From Rhodocyclales bacterium GT-UBC (lineage in GTDB: Bacteria; Pseudomonadota; Gammaproteobacteria; Burkholderiales; Rhodocyclaceae): a DNA stretch of 64,000 nucleotides. Both the position numbers and the translations under genes were made by a program. Shown here piece after piece: positions 54,526-61,554 of the stretch. Each line of letters opens with the position of its first letter. Positions within the stretch are counted from its first letter, which is position 1. The stretch spans positions 62,001-126,000 of the forward strand of contig QXPY01000004.1 in NCBI GenBank assembly GCA_003583745.1, in the 5' to 3' direction. The notes beneath the pieces were generated by a model that worked only from the letters and a program-made list of their open reading frames with translations, did not search any database and was not told the DNA's origin.

Positions 54526-54966
54526 TCAGCCGCCGTGCCGTTTCACGTAGACTTCGAGCGCCTGCACAATCTTGTGCAGTTGATCTGGCTCGCAGAACTC
54601 CAGCGGCTGATCGCAACCACGCATCTGCGCAGCAACGCCCTCGACGTAAGCCTTGGTCATGATGGCAACCGGCGGGTTTTGCATGGCGCCAATCTTTTGC
54701 GCCAGGCGATAGATTTTCTTGGCGTAGGTCTGCCGGCCAGGCGTCAGCTTGAAGACGAAGCGCCATTCATCGCCGGTCTGATCGCCCTTCGCGATCCGGT
54801 TCAGGTGGCTGAGCACATCGTTGAGCTGCGGCAGCGACATTTTGGTCAGGCTGTCGATGCCGGTGATGGAAAGCTGCAGCTTGTGGCGCTCTTCGCGCTC
54901 GATGCCGAGCTTGCCGCAGGCAGCGTTGATTGCCTTGATACGGTTGGATTTCTGGATGACGTGCAT
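54526..54966 (-). CDS. GemA/gp16-family regulatory protein (DUF1018)
   Basis: A 146-residue DUF1018 protein with NRIKAINAACGKLGIEREERHKL near the start, LSHLNRIAKG in the middle and PPVAIMTKAYVEGVAAQM near residue 98, all characteristic of Mu GemA/gp16. GemA modulates host gene expression and DNA supercoiling in Mu. Start at ATG 54966 follows a GAGG. It directly precedes mor (one-base gap). The 127-bp upstream gap holds no clear gene. Confidence 0.85.
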   Translation of the reverse strand: MHVIQKSNRIKAINAACGKLGIEREERHKLQLSITGIDSLTKMSLPQLNDVLSHLNRIAKGDQTGDEWRFVFKLTPGRQTYAKKIYRLAQKIGAMQNPPVAIMTKAYVEGVAAQMRGCDQPLEFCEPDQLHKIVQALEVYVKRHGG

Positions 54967-55093
54967 TCGGTAGTACCTCGAAAATGTTGAACAGGGTCAG
55001 AGCGCCTTGATTTGCTTTCGCAGGACAGGTCTTTGCTTTTTCTCCCCCTGATGCGGCTGTTATTAGCCCCACGGGCCGCTGGGGTGGTCTGCT

Positions 55094-55381
55094 TTAGGGT
55101 TGGCCAATTGCTCCGGATGTCGTTCGGTCGATGCCGGCCTGCACGGGGTTGCTGACAAACCCGTTCGATTTGTGCCAGCCGAACGGCTCGCCGTTGCGCG
55201 GCTTCTTGTGGTACTGCTCGACGACTTGCCCGTTGTCGATGATGCGGAACGAGATATCGCCCACGCTGGCCAGCGCCAGAGCCTCGCAGGCAGCCTTGGC
55301 CGATTCGAGGCGGGAAATACCGACCACGGGAATCAGGTTGGCCCAGGAGCCGGAGCAATTGACTTTGATGCAGAGGCTCAT
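55094..55381 (-). CDS. Hypothetical prophage early protein
   Basis: A 95-residue protein from ATG 55381, overlapping the ASCH gene stop by four bases. Readable features are a mixed alpha/beta pattern SLCIKVNCSGSW and DISFRIIDNGQVVEQYHK and a C-terminal GIDRTTSGAIGQ. No family recognised. It is the last gene of the early block before the 127-bp gap. Confidence 0.55.
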   Translation of the reverse strand: MSLCIKVNCSGSWANLIPVVGISRLESAKAACEALALASVGDISFRIIDNGQVVEQYHKKPRNGEPFGWHKSNGFVSNPVQAGIDRTTSGAIGQP

Positions 55382-55764
55382 TGCGCAGTCTCCGGTGACC
55401 ATTCGATGAGGAACCCACTCAGCGTTCCACCGTATTCCTTGGCAATGAAAGCAAAGAAGTCATCGGCCGATTCGAAGCCGTCAGCCTTGGCCAATTGATC
55501 GATTTCTTCCTCATTCAACTCAGACCAGACAGCACAACGAGGAACCGATACATGCCGTCCGCTGGCGCTGATCGATATCTGCGTCACCCGAGCGATGGTG
55601 AAAGCGCCGAGGCGGCAAACATCGCGAGTGCGCAATCCGGTGTAGCAGTAAGCCAATTCGCCAACCTTGGGCGGCTTGCGCTTGCCATTGGCACGAATGG
55701 TTTGGGTTTTGGCACCGCTGCGAATTGCTGCAGCAAATTGCTTCTTGAAGTTGTAGATCGCCAT
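55378..55764 (-). CDS. ASCH-domain (PUA-like) protein
   Basis: A 128-residue protein with an ASCH-like start FKKQFAAAIRSGAKTQTIR, then KVGELAYCYTGLRT and a RVTQISIS strand, which together match the ASCH/PUA-like fold. ASCH proteins bind RNA or modified nucleosides; E. coli YqfB removes the acetyl group from N4-acetylcytidine. Which applies here is unknown. It is coupled to the phage rdgC, its ATG touching that gene's stop. Confidence 0.7.
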   Translation of the reverse strand: MAIYNFKKQFAAAIRSGAKTQTIRANGKRKPPKVGELAYCYTGLRTRDVCRLGAFTIARVTQISISASGRHVSVPRCAVWSELNEEEIDQLAKADGFESADDFFAFIAKEYGGTLSGFLIEWSPETAQ

Positions 55765-56672
55765 CAGATCACCTCCCCACCAAGGGTATTGACTAGGTGC
55801 GGAATGAAGCGCCCCAGCTCGCCGGTCATCATTGCGAAGTCGGCATCGAACTGCTCATCAGCGATCTCGGCAGACTTCTCGGCTTCTTCCTTAACCAGGT
55901 CGAGGAAGGCCAAGCGCTTGATCTCCAGCTTTTCGCCGAGCACGAACGAGATCCGGTCGTCCCAGGTCAGCGCCAGCTTGGTCGGCAACTTGCCGCTGGC
56001 CAGGTGCGCTTTGATTTCGGCTTCGATCTTGTCGCCGTCGAGCGGGTGACGGCTGTAGCGGACGGATGCCTTCTCTTCACCGGCAGCCTTCAGCTCGCAT
56101 TCCCGGTCGATGGTGTAGCCGGCCGGTGCAGATCCTGCTGCCAGCCAATCGGCCATCGCCGACTGAGGCGAGACCTGGGTGTGCAACATGGCCAGGGGGA
56201 AATCGTCCAGGCTATGCCGCAGGTGCTCGATCACTTCCTCGGCCTTGGCCGGGCTGGCGGCATCGACAACAAACCAGCCCCTGGAGGGATCGATCCAGGC
56301 AAAGGTGACCCGGCGGCGAGTGAAGGCCCTAGGCAGCAGCTCTTCGGTAACGCGCTCGCGCAGCTCCTTCAGCTGCTTACGGCCGGGGGCGTAGCCTTGC
56401 TGCTGCTCGATCTGCTCAGCACGCGTCCGGACCTCGTCATTAACGACGCTGGATGCCAGTTGGCGCTCTTCGGTCTGCAGGGCGATCAGCCACTGGCCAC
56501 CGAGGGCGAACACCAGATCGCCATCCTTGCGCGGCGCGATCCAGCCGCGAGACTTCGGCTGATTGCTCGGGCATTTGACGAACGGTGCGCGGGCCAGTTG
56601 GGCAATCAACTCGCTCCTGGTCATCGTCCAGGCGATGGGCAGGCGGAAGATTTGGAGGTTACGAAACCACAT
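55764..56672 (-). CDS. rdgC: Phage-encoded RdgC paralogue
   Basis: A 302-residue RdgC from ATG 56672 (GAGGAG upstream). All the conserved blocks of the host copy are present (APFVKCPSNQP, SSVVNDEV, QGYAPGRKQ, LTWDDRISFVL). Aligned without gaps to the host RdgC at 20667-21584, 234 of 301 residues match, and one 120-base stretch differs at only 11 bases. So it was taken from a close relative of this host. In a transposing phage it may shield replicating ends or curb RecA; that is inferred. Orientation is opposite to the host copy. Confidence 0.95.
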   Translation of the reverse strand: MWFRNLQIFRLPIAWTMTRSELIAQLARAPFVKCPSNQPKSRGWIAPRKDGDLVFALGGQWLIALQTEERQLASSVVNDEVRTRAEQIEQQQGYAPGRKQLKELRERVTEELLPRAFTRRRVTFAWIDPSRGWFVVDAASPAKAEEVIEHLRHSLDDFPLAMLHTQVSPQSAMADWLAAGSAPAGYTIDRECELKAAGEEKASVRYSRHPLDGDKIEAEIKAHLASGKLPTKLALTWDDRISFVLGEKLEIKRLAFLDLVKEEAEKSAEIADEQFDADFAMMTGELGRFIPHLVNTLGGEVI

Positions 56673-57117
56673 ACGGATTCTCCTCGGAATAGAAAACGAC
56701 GCCGTGATGACCCTTCTTCCCATTGCCTTTGCTGCACCAGGTCAGCCACTTGCTCAGCTGATCGGCTGCATCGTCTTGGGATTCGGATTCAGGAACACCA
56801 GGCACCAACGGCGTGCCCTTGTAGGACAGGCGAGCCATCGCACTGACCTTCGCCTTGAGATTGGCCTTCGGGCCGGATGCAATGACGATGGCGCCTTTCG
56901 GTTCAGCACCAACATCGCCGAATTCGATCTGCCCGGATGCAAAACACCAGGCGATCTGCGGGCGCAGGTCAAAATAGCTGCGCGCCCCACACTTTGGGCA
57001 TACGGCATGAGAAATCGAGAGGTTCTTGTACTTGCTATCGGGTACTGAAACGCGCTCGGATTCCATGTGCTTGTTGCGGCAGCGGCAGCACTGGACGGGG
57101 ATGTCGTGATCGCTCAT
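56659..57117 (-). CDS. Zinc-ribbon prophage protein
   Basis: A 152-residue protein with two Cys pairs forming a likely zinc ribbon: CCRC near residue 10 and CPKC near residue 40, the second followed by GARSYFDLRPQIAWCF. The C-terminal part is Lys- and Gly-rich (WCSKGNGKKGHHGVVFYS). It overlaps the phage rdgC start by 14 bases and the upstream gene by four. Function unknown; translational coupling to rdgC suggests a linked role. Confidence 0.65.
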   Translation of the reverse strand: MSDHDIPVQCCRCRNKHMESERVSVPDSKYKNLSISHAVCPKCGARSYFDLRPQIAWCFASGQIEFGDVGAEPKGAIVIASGPKANLKAKVSAMARLSYKGTPLVPGVPESESQDDAADQLSKWLTWCSKGNGKKGHHGVVFYSEENPYVVS

Positions 57118-57356
57118 GACGGCAATCCCCCTTCGCGATAGGCCAACTCGACTGCCTTCGCCATTTCGATGATGGAAATGTGAAGACCATCGGGCTTTTC
57201 TTCGACTTGAATTCCAATTCCATGGCTGAGCTTGGCGATATCTCCAGCAGTAATCACAACGTGATCAGCTTCCAACTTGACCATGAGAAGCGCGGCCAAC
57301 TTGTGCCACTGGTTGTGGATTGCCTGGGAAACAGGGTGGTTCGGATTGAGTTCCAT
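57114..57356 (-). CDS. Hypothetical small prophage protein
   Basis: An 80-residue soluble helical protein (VSQAIHNQWHKLAALLMVKL, SIIEMAKAVELAYREGG). ATG 57356 overlaps the upstream stop; GTG 57359 is an alternative. G+C is visibly lower than the host. No family recognised. Confidence 0.55.
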   Translation of the reverse strand: MELNPNHPVSQAIHNQWHKLAALLMVKLEADHVVITAGDIAKLSHGIGIQVEEKPDGLHISIIEMAKAVELAYREGGLPS

Positions 57357-57751
57357 CACGCACCGCCTTTCACCACAGCGATTGCTCGGTCAAGACCGTT
57401 GAAGCACTGGCGTGCCGAGTCGAGAAATCCGAGTGTGCTTTCCTTGGAATAGTTGCCGTGCTCGGCGATGTTATCGATCAGATTTCCGAGAATTTCGCGG
57501 CATTCGTTGGCCTCTTCGATCGCTGCCAGCAATAGGTTCAATTTGCTGGTGACTGCAATCAGCTTGATGCCGTCAGAAAGCGTCGAGGCGGAATGCAATT
57601 CCAACTCTTCCGTTTCAAGACCACGGCAAGAATTGATGCATGCACAAATTCGACGTTGGATATTGGGAGATCCGATAACGTTATCGCCATTGCTATCGAT
57701 GAGCATTTCCGACCAAGGGTTGACGCCCCATGGCTCATTGAACTTGTCCAT
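57356..57751 (-). CDS. Hypothetical prophage protein
   Basis: A 131-residue protein with central helical, Cys-containing segments (RRICACINSCRGLETEELEL; AAIEEANECREILGNLI). Two sampled 60-base lines have about 51% G+C, against about 60% in host lines, so it may be a recent addition. ATG 57751 overlaps the Gam-like stop; GTG 57754 is an alternative. No family recognised. Confidence 0.55.
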   Translation of the reverse strand: MDKFNEPWGVNPWSEMLIDSNGDNVIGSPNIQRRICACINSCRGLETEELELHSASTLSDGIKLIAVTSKLNLLLAAIEEANECREILGNLIDNIAEHGNYSKESTLGFLDSARQCFNGLDRAIAVVKGGA

Positions 57752-58335
57752 CACGCCGCCTCCTTGATCTTGGCCTTACCCTTCTTCTTGACCGGCTCGT
57801 CTTCGCCCTGGCGCTTGGCGGCGTCGGCCAGGATGGCCTTGACCATCTTTTCGACGTCACTGTCGCTGAAGCTAATGAACGATTGGTCGATGCCCTCGAT
57901 CAGGCGCACGCCGATCTTGCGGCGGAACTTCGCATCCAGCTCCTGCAGGGCCGAAACGTTGAGGCTTTCTTCGGTGCGGATCAGCACGGCAGCCATGTCG
58001 GCCAGTTCCGGGAAAGCGCGGATGCGGGTAATCACCTGGTCGTCGCTATCCCAATCTAGGGCATCTTCGGCCTTGCGGTAACCGCACTTGACGCCGTCCT
58101 GGGCGATGCTGCGCGGCTTCTTGAACAGCTGCGGCGCCCCGTCGACCAGCGCCTTCAGGTCAGCGTGGGCAGCCGCTTCTTCCTCGGCGGCAGCATCGAG
58201 GCCGGCACGGTGCAGCGCATAGATCGGCGTGATCGCCTGGTTGAGTTCGGTTTCGAGCAGCTTGGCGCGGCTGATCGATTCGCGGTGTGCGTCGGCCAGG
58301 CGTTGAGCGGCGGCGCGGATTTCAGTCATGGACAT
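57751..58335 (-). CDS. Gam-like host-nuclease inhibitor (DNA-end protection)
   Basis: A 194-residue protein resembling Mu Gam: N-terminal coiled-coil helices (LETELNQAITPIYALHRAGL), a middle strand region (VKCGYRKAEDALDWDSDD) in the place of the Gam core, and a later part FRRKIGVRLIEGIDQSF. It has a long Lys-rich tail. Gam, a Ku homologue, binds double-strand ends and blocks RecBCD. The resemblance is in layout and position (early operon), so the call is moderate. ATG 58335 has AGGA seven bases upstream. Confidence 0.6.
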   Translation of the reverse strand: MSMTEIRAAAQRLADAHRESISRAKLLETELNQAITPIYALHRAGLDAAAEEEAAAHADLKALVDGAPQLFKKPRSIAQDGVKCGYRKAEDALDWDSDDQVITRIRAFPELADMAAVLIRTEESLNVSALQELDAKFRRKIGVRLIEGIDQSFISFSDSDVEKMVKAILADAAKRQGEDEPVKKKGKAKIKEAA

Positions 58336-58699
58336 TCGAGATCCTTTCGGAATTGACGTAGTAGTTGTAGGCACGGCGTTCGCCGGTGCGCAGGACTTGT
58401 TTTTCCTTGCAGAGCACAGACAACGCACTGGAAATGCCGGATGGGCAGGTTTTGTAGTCGGCGAACAGGGTTTCGATAACCTGCAGGGGGATTGCCTGTT
58501 CCTTGGCTTTCGGCAGGCGATCAAGCAGCACCAGCTTGATGTTCGGCGCCCCCTGTTTGCGTTTATCTGCCGTACGCTGGCGCTTTGCATTGGCGATCTG
58601 CCGGCGCTCGGCGGCCTCCTTTTCTTCCTGGGCTTTCGCCTTGGCGAGCGCAGCTGAATGGCTGACGGCAGCGGAGAGGTTAAAGGCGAGCAGGCTCAT
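58322..58699 (-). CDS. Hypothetical prophage protein with basic coiled coil
   Basis: A 125-residue protein. The N-terminal half is a charged helix (AKAKAQEEKEAAERRQIANA) followed by a Lys/Arg-rich segment; the C-terminal half (IPLQVIETLFADYKTCPSGI, then LCKEKQVLRTGERRAYNYYV) looks like a winged helix. It overlaps both neighbours by a few bases. Possible DNA-binding early protein; family not recognised. Confidence 0.55.
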   Translation of the reverse strand: MSLLAFNLSAAVSHSAALAKAKAQEEKEAAERRQIANAKRQRTADKRKQGAPNIKLVLLDRLPKAKEQAIPLQVIETLFADYKTCPSGISSALSVLCKEKQVLRTGERRAYNYYVNSERISNVHD

Positions 58700-59457
58700 G
58701 ACATCAGTCGCTCATGCAGTGCCACGATGGCGTTTTCCTGCGCCCGGGTGATCCTGGAAGGCAAACGGACTTCGCCATCCTCAATCGCATCGGTCAGGCC
58801 CAGCTCATCGGCGATGCGGCTGGCAGCAATCCATTCGGCGCGCAACTGGCGAACCAGGCTGCGGGCTTTGGTGGAATCGACCAGGACTTCATCCGATGCG
58901 ATCAACCGGGCATGCAATCGCTTGACGGCCGCTTCATTGCGCAAGGTGACGGAGACCTTGTTGATCTGCAGCGCCGGCGATTTGCGGCCGAGCTGCTGGG
59001 CAATGTAGGCCTTGGTGAAACCGGCAGCGAGCAGCTGCTCGATCAGTGCCCACGTTGGCCCGGCCGGCACCTTCGTCGCGTCGCCCTTGAGGTCGGCGGT
59101 TACGGCCAGAATCAGGCGCTCGGTGCGGGCCCGGATTTGTTTCTTCTTGCCGCTGCGGATCGCCGACAGAATCGTGTCAGCGATATCCGTTGCAGCCTGA
59201 ACCGAGCGACGGCCAACACCTTGCCGCGATAGCTTCTTCAAGTGTTTCCGCGCCGACTCAGCGCTGACGATGCCGTTCCAGTCACCCGCTTTACGCGCTG
59301 CCTGGCGATCGCGCTCATAGGTCGAGTTGGCTTTTCGGCAAGCGTCACAACGGCAACCGCCGATGTAGCGCAGGCGATCGCCATGCGGCCGGTTGGCAGA
59401 GAGTTCCGCCGCCGTCCGGATTGAGCGCGCCACCTGAAAAGAGGTTTGTTGTTGCAT
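58696..59457 (-). CDS. Prophage DNA-binding protein with CxCxxC motif and helix-turn-helix
   Basis: A 253-residue protein. Near residue 25 is a compact Cys motif, HGDRLRYIGGCRCDACRKAN, reminiscent of a short domain found in actinobacterial phage and regulator proteins. In the middle (about 135-165) a helix-turn-helix is visible (LLAAGFTKAYIAQQLGRKSP). A C-terminal helical part may form a second one (RIADELGLTDAIEDGEVRLP). Probably an early regulator; the exact family is not recognised. Confidence 0.6.
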   Translation of the reverse strand: MQQQTSFQVARSIRTAAELSANRPHGDRLRYIGGCRCDACRKANSTYERDRQAARKAGDWNGIVSAESARKHLKKLSRQGVGRRSVQAATDIADTILSAIRSGKKKQIRARTERLILAVTADLKGDATKVPAGPTWALIEQLLAAGFTKAYIAQQLGRKSPALQINKVSVTLRNEAAVKRLHARLIASDEVLVDSTKARSLVRQLRAEWIAASRIADELGLTDAIEDGEVRLPSRITRAQENAIVALHERLMS

Positions 59458-59458
59458 T

Positions 59459-59713
59459 TCAGCCCCTCCGCCCTTGCGATTTGCGGAACAGCTCGACGTA
59501 ATCGAGCACAGCGTCGGCCATGAAAATCACCTGGCCGCCGTAGTTGATCTCAACGCCGCCGCCCTTGAATTTGAAGCTGCAGTCGGTTTCGATCTCGATC
59601 TGGATCGGCGCACGACGCTCGGCGAGTTCGCCGATGTCGATCACCGGCGCGGCATTGGCCTGGGCGACCAGTTCGTCGAGCAGTGCCGCCGAAATCATTT
59701 TGTGATGAGCCAT
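59459..59713 (-). CDS. Hypothetical small prophage protein
   Basis: An 84-residue protein with a helical start (ISAALLDELVAQANAAP) and beta strands (IQIEIETDCSFKFKGGGVEI). ATG 59713 has AGGAGC upstream. It ends one base before the next gene start. No family recognised. Confidence 0.55.
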   Translation of the reverse strand: MAHHKMISAALLDELVAQANAAPVIDIGELAERRAPIQIEIETDCSFKFKGGGVEINYGGQVIFMADAVLDYVELFRKSQGRRG

Positions 59714-59722
59714 GGTTGCTCC

Positions 59723-59836
59723 TTACCGTGCCGACTTGATCCAGGCGAGGTGCCAGGAATAGCCGAGCCGGTTGAAGTATTTGAGGGCCAGTGCGACGCG
59801 CTGCAGGGCGCGCAGCGGCAGGGTCAATGCACGCAT
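59723..59836 (-). CDS. Small basic prophage peptide
   Basis: A 37-residue basic, amphipathic peptide (MRALTLPLRALQRVALALKY and onward). Its ATG overlaps the end of the upstream gene by 13 bases and it stops just before the next gene's ribosome site, so it fills the gap exactly. I recall similar tiny ORFs in other Mu-like prophages; no function is known. Confidence 0.45.
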   Translation of the reverse strand: MRALTLPLRALQRVALALKYFNRLGYSWHLAWIKSAR

Positions 59837-60183
59837 TTCACCTCCCGCCAGAAGACGCGGATGTGCTCGATGCTGGCGACCCAGTGCTCGGTTGCCGTAC
59901 CTTCGCTCTCGTAGTTGCGCCAGCACGTGCACTCGGCGCCGAAGAGCGTTTTGACGTGCTCGGTCGGGGCAATGATCATGTAGGCGCCAAAGCGGTCGGC
60001 ATTGACCGAGAGCACAGCCAGTGCGTGCTCCTGGGCATAGTTGAAGGCGAAGCGGATATCGGTGATCAGGCTTTCGATATCGGTGCGTGCATCGTTGAGC
60101 GGCCGGCTGGTCGGGACGTTGAGCGACGGCGCCAGGTGTTCCAGGGCTGGGGCCAGAGTCGGGAAATTGATCACGTTGTTCAT
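59824..60183 (-). CDS. Hypothetical prophage early protein
   Basis: A 119-residue protein beginning MNNVINFPTLAPALEHLAP. The middle is mixed alpha/beta (DIRFAFNYAQEHALAVLSVN; AYMIIAPTEHVKTLFG). One base separates it from the MuB-type gene. No family recognised. Confidence 0.55.
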   Translation of the reverse strand: MNNVINFPTLAPALEHLAPSLNVPTSRPLNDARTDIESLITDIRFAFNYAQEHALAVLSVNADRFGAYMIIAPTEHVKTLFGAECTCWRNYESEGTATEHWVASIEHIRVFWREVKCVH

Positions 60184-60184
60184 C

Positions 60185-61408
60185 TCACAGCTCCTTGATC
60201 AGATCAGCGGTGACGATCGGCAAGCCGAGGGCGGCAGCGCGGTTCATCGCGTTGGTTGCGGTGTTATTGACGATCAGCGGGTAAAGCTGGGTTTTCACCT
60301 CGCGGGTGGCGGGGTCGATCTTGGTCCAGCGGTCGCGGATCGCATCGAAGGCCGATTCATCGAACACCTTGTCAATGGACAAGCCGCAGCGGGCAAACTT
60401 GTGTGCCAGGTAGGCACCGACCTGGCCGTGCAGCGGCTCAAGCGTGGCGATCTCGCAGCGGTTGATGAACTCGCGAGCCATGGGGTAGCGGTTGGCATCG
60501 AGCTTCAGCCGCATTTCGTTCTGGCCAACCAGGACGATGCTCAGCACCTTGCCGAAGCCATCTTCGGACTCGATTTCGTAGAAGCGCTTGAGGTACTTCA
60601 GCGTCTGGATCGACAGGTCGTGCGCCTCTTCGATCATCAACACATGCTTGAATCCGGCCCGCGCCGATTGCAGCAACACGCGCTTGACTTGCCGGGCCTG
60701 GGATTCGAGGCCGCTGGTAACCGATGTTTCGGGTTCCAGATCCTTGATGATGGCGGTACAAATCGCGCCGGTACTTAGCTTGGTCTTGTCCAGGGCTTGC
60801 GGGAAGATCAGACGAATCTGCTGGCGCTCGGCGTTGATGCGGAACTGCAGCAGCTTGCGCAGCGTGCTCTTGCCGGCACCGGACTCGGCGACCACGGCAG
60901 TAATGCCACCGACCAGGGCAGTCTGGATCATGGCTTCGACGACGTAGCGTTGTGCGTCGGACAGGAACACATCGTCAGGGCTGTTCACGTCGTTCTGGAA
61001 CGGATCGCGGAACAGGTTGAAATGGCGCTTGGCCTGGGGTGAAAGCATCTGGATCTCCAAGGGTTTGAAATCGGGTTCGGGGCGTTTTGCGGCGCGGAAC
61101 CCGGGCGGCTTCGGGGCGGGCTTGCCGACATGCGAGCCGACCGGGAAAACGCCCTTGAATTCGTCGCTGCCTTCCGGTTCCCAAATGGTGGCCAGCTCCT
61201 CGGCAGAGATGCCGCGCTTGGCGAGCACCGCCTCGATCTGAGCCTTGAAGTTCTCGACCGGCAGGCTTTTAGGGAAATAGGAGTGGTTGAGGATCTGATT
61301 GACGGACGAACGCGACAGCGGCACATCCTTGGCCTGGAAGACCTCGGCCGCCAGCTGCGGGTGCGAGATTCCGTGTTTGATCATCACGCCCTTGAGCTTG
61401 ATCGGCAT
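60185..61408 (-). CDS. MuB-type transposition ATPase (target-DNA activator)
   Basis: AAA+ ATPase of 407 residues that binds target DNA and stimulates the transposase. The N-terminal helix-turn-helix part is MIKHGISHPQLAAEVFQAKD; the ATPase has Walker A VAESGAGKST near residue 185, Walker B HVLMIEEAHD near 255 and sensor region IVLVGQNEMR. ATG 61408 follows GGGGGT; an extension to 61447 is less likely. Next to the MuA-type gene as in all Mu-like phages. Confidence 0.88.
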   Translation of the reverse strand: MPIKLKGVMIKHGISHPQLAAEVFQAKDVPLSRSSVNQILNHSYFPKSLPVENFKAQIEAVLAKRGISAEELATIWEPEGSDEFKGVFPVGSHVGKPAPKPPGFRAAKRPEPDFKPLEIQMLSPQAKRHFNLFRDPFQNDVNSPDDVFLSDAQRYVVEAMIQTALVGGITAVVAESGAGKSTLRKLLQFRINAERQQIRLIFPQALDKTKLSTGAICTAIIKDLEPETSVTSGLESQARQVKRVLLQSARAGFKHVLMIEEAHDLSIQTLKYLKRFYEIESEDGFGKVLSIVLVGQNEMRLKLDANRYPMAREFINRCEIATLEPLHGQVGAYLAHKFARCGLSIDKVFDESAFDAIRDRWTKIDPATREVKTQLYPLIVNNTATNAMNRAAALGLPIVTADLIKEL

Positions 61409-61421
61409 GTATTCACACCCC

Positions 61422-61484
61422 CTAAAAATGTACGGAACGGCACCCATGGCGCGCCTCCCCGTTTTCGTAACTCGTCGATTTCAT
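61422..61484 (-). CDS. Possible 20-residue leader ORF between the transposase genes
   Basis: ATG 61484 has GGAG eight bases upstream and reads 20 codons (MKSTSYENGEARHGCRSVHF) to TAG, which ends just before the ribosome site of the MuB-type gene. Its placement would fit a leader that couples translation of MuB. A hairpin with 13 arm pairs (two as G-U in the plus sense) lies just upstream at 61518-61549. Not supported by homology. Confidence 0.3.
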   Translation of the reverse strand: MKSTSYENGEARHGCRSVHF

Positions 61485-61554
61485 GTTTAAATCTCCGTGC
61501 TTGTTGTGCTGCAAATCGCCTGCCGGAGCGCTGGAACGCTTCGGCGGGCACCTC

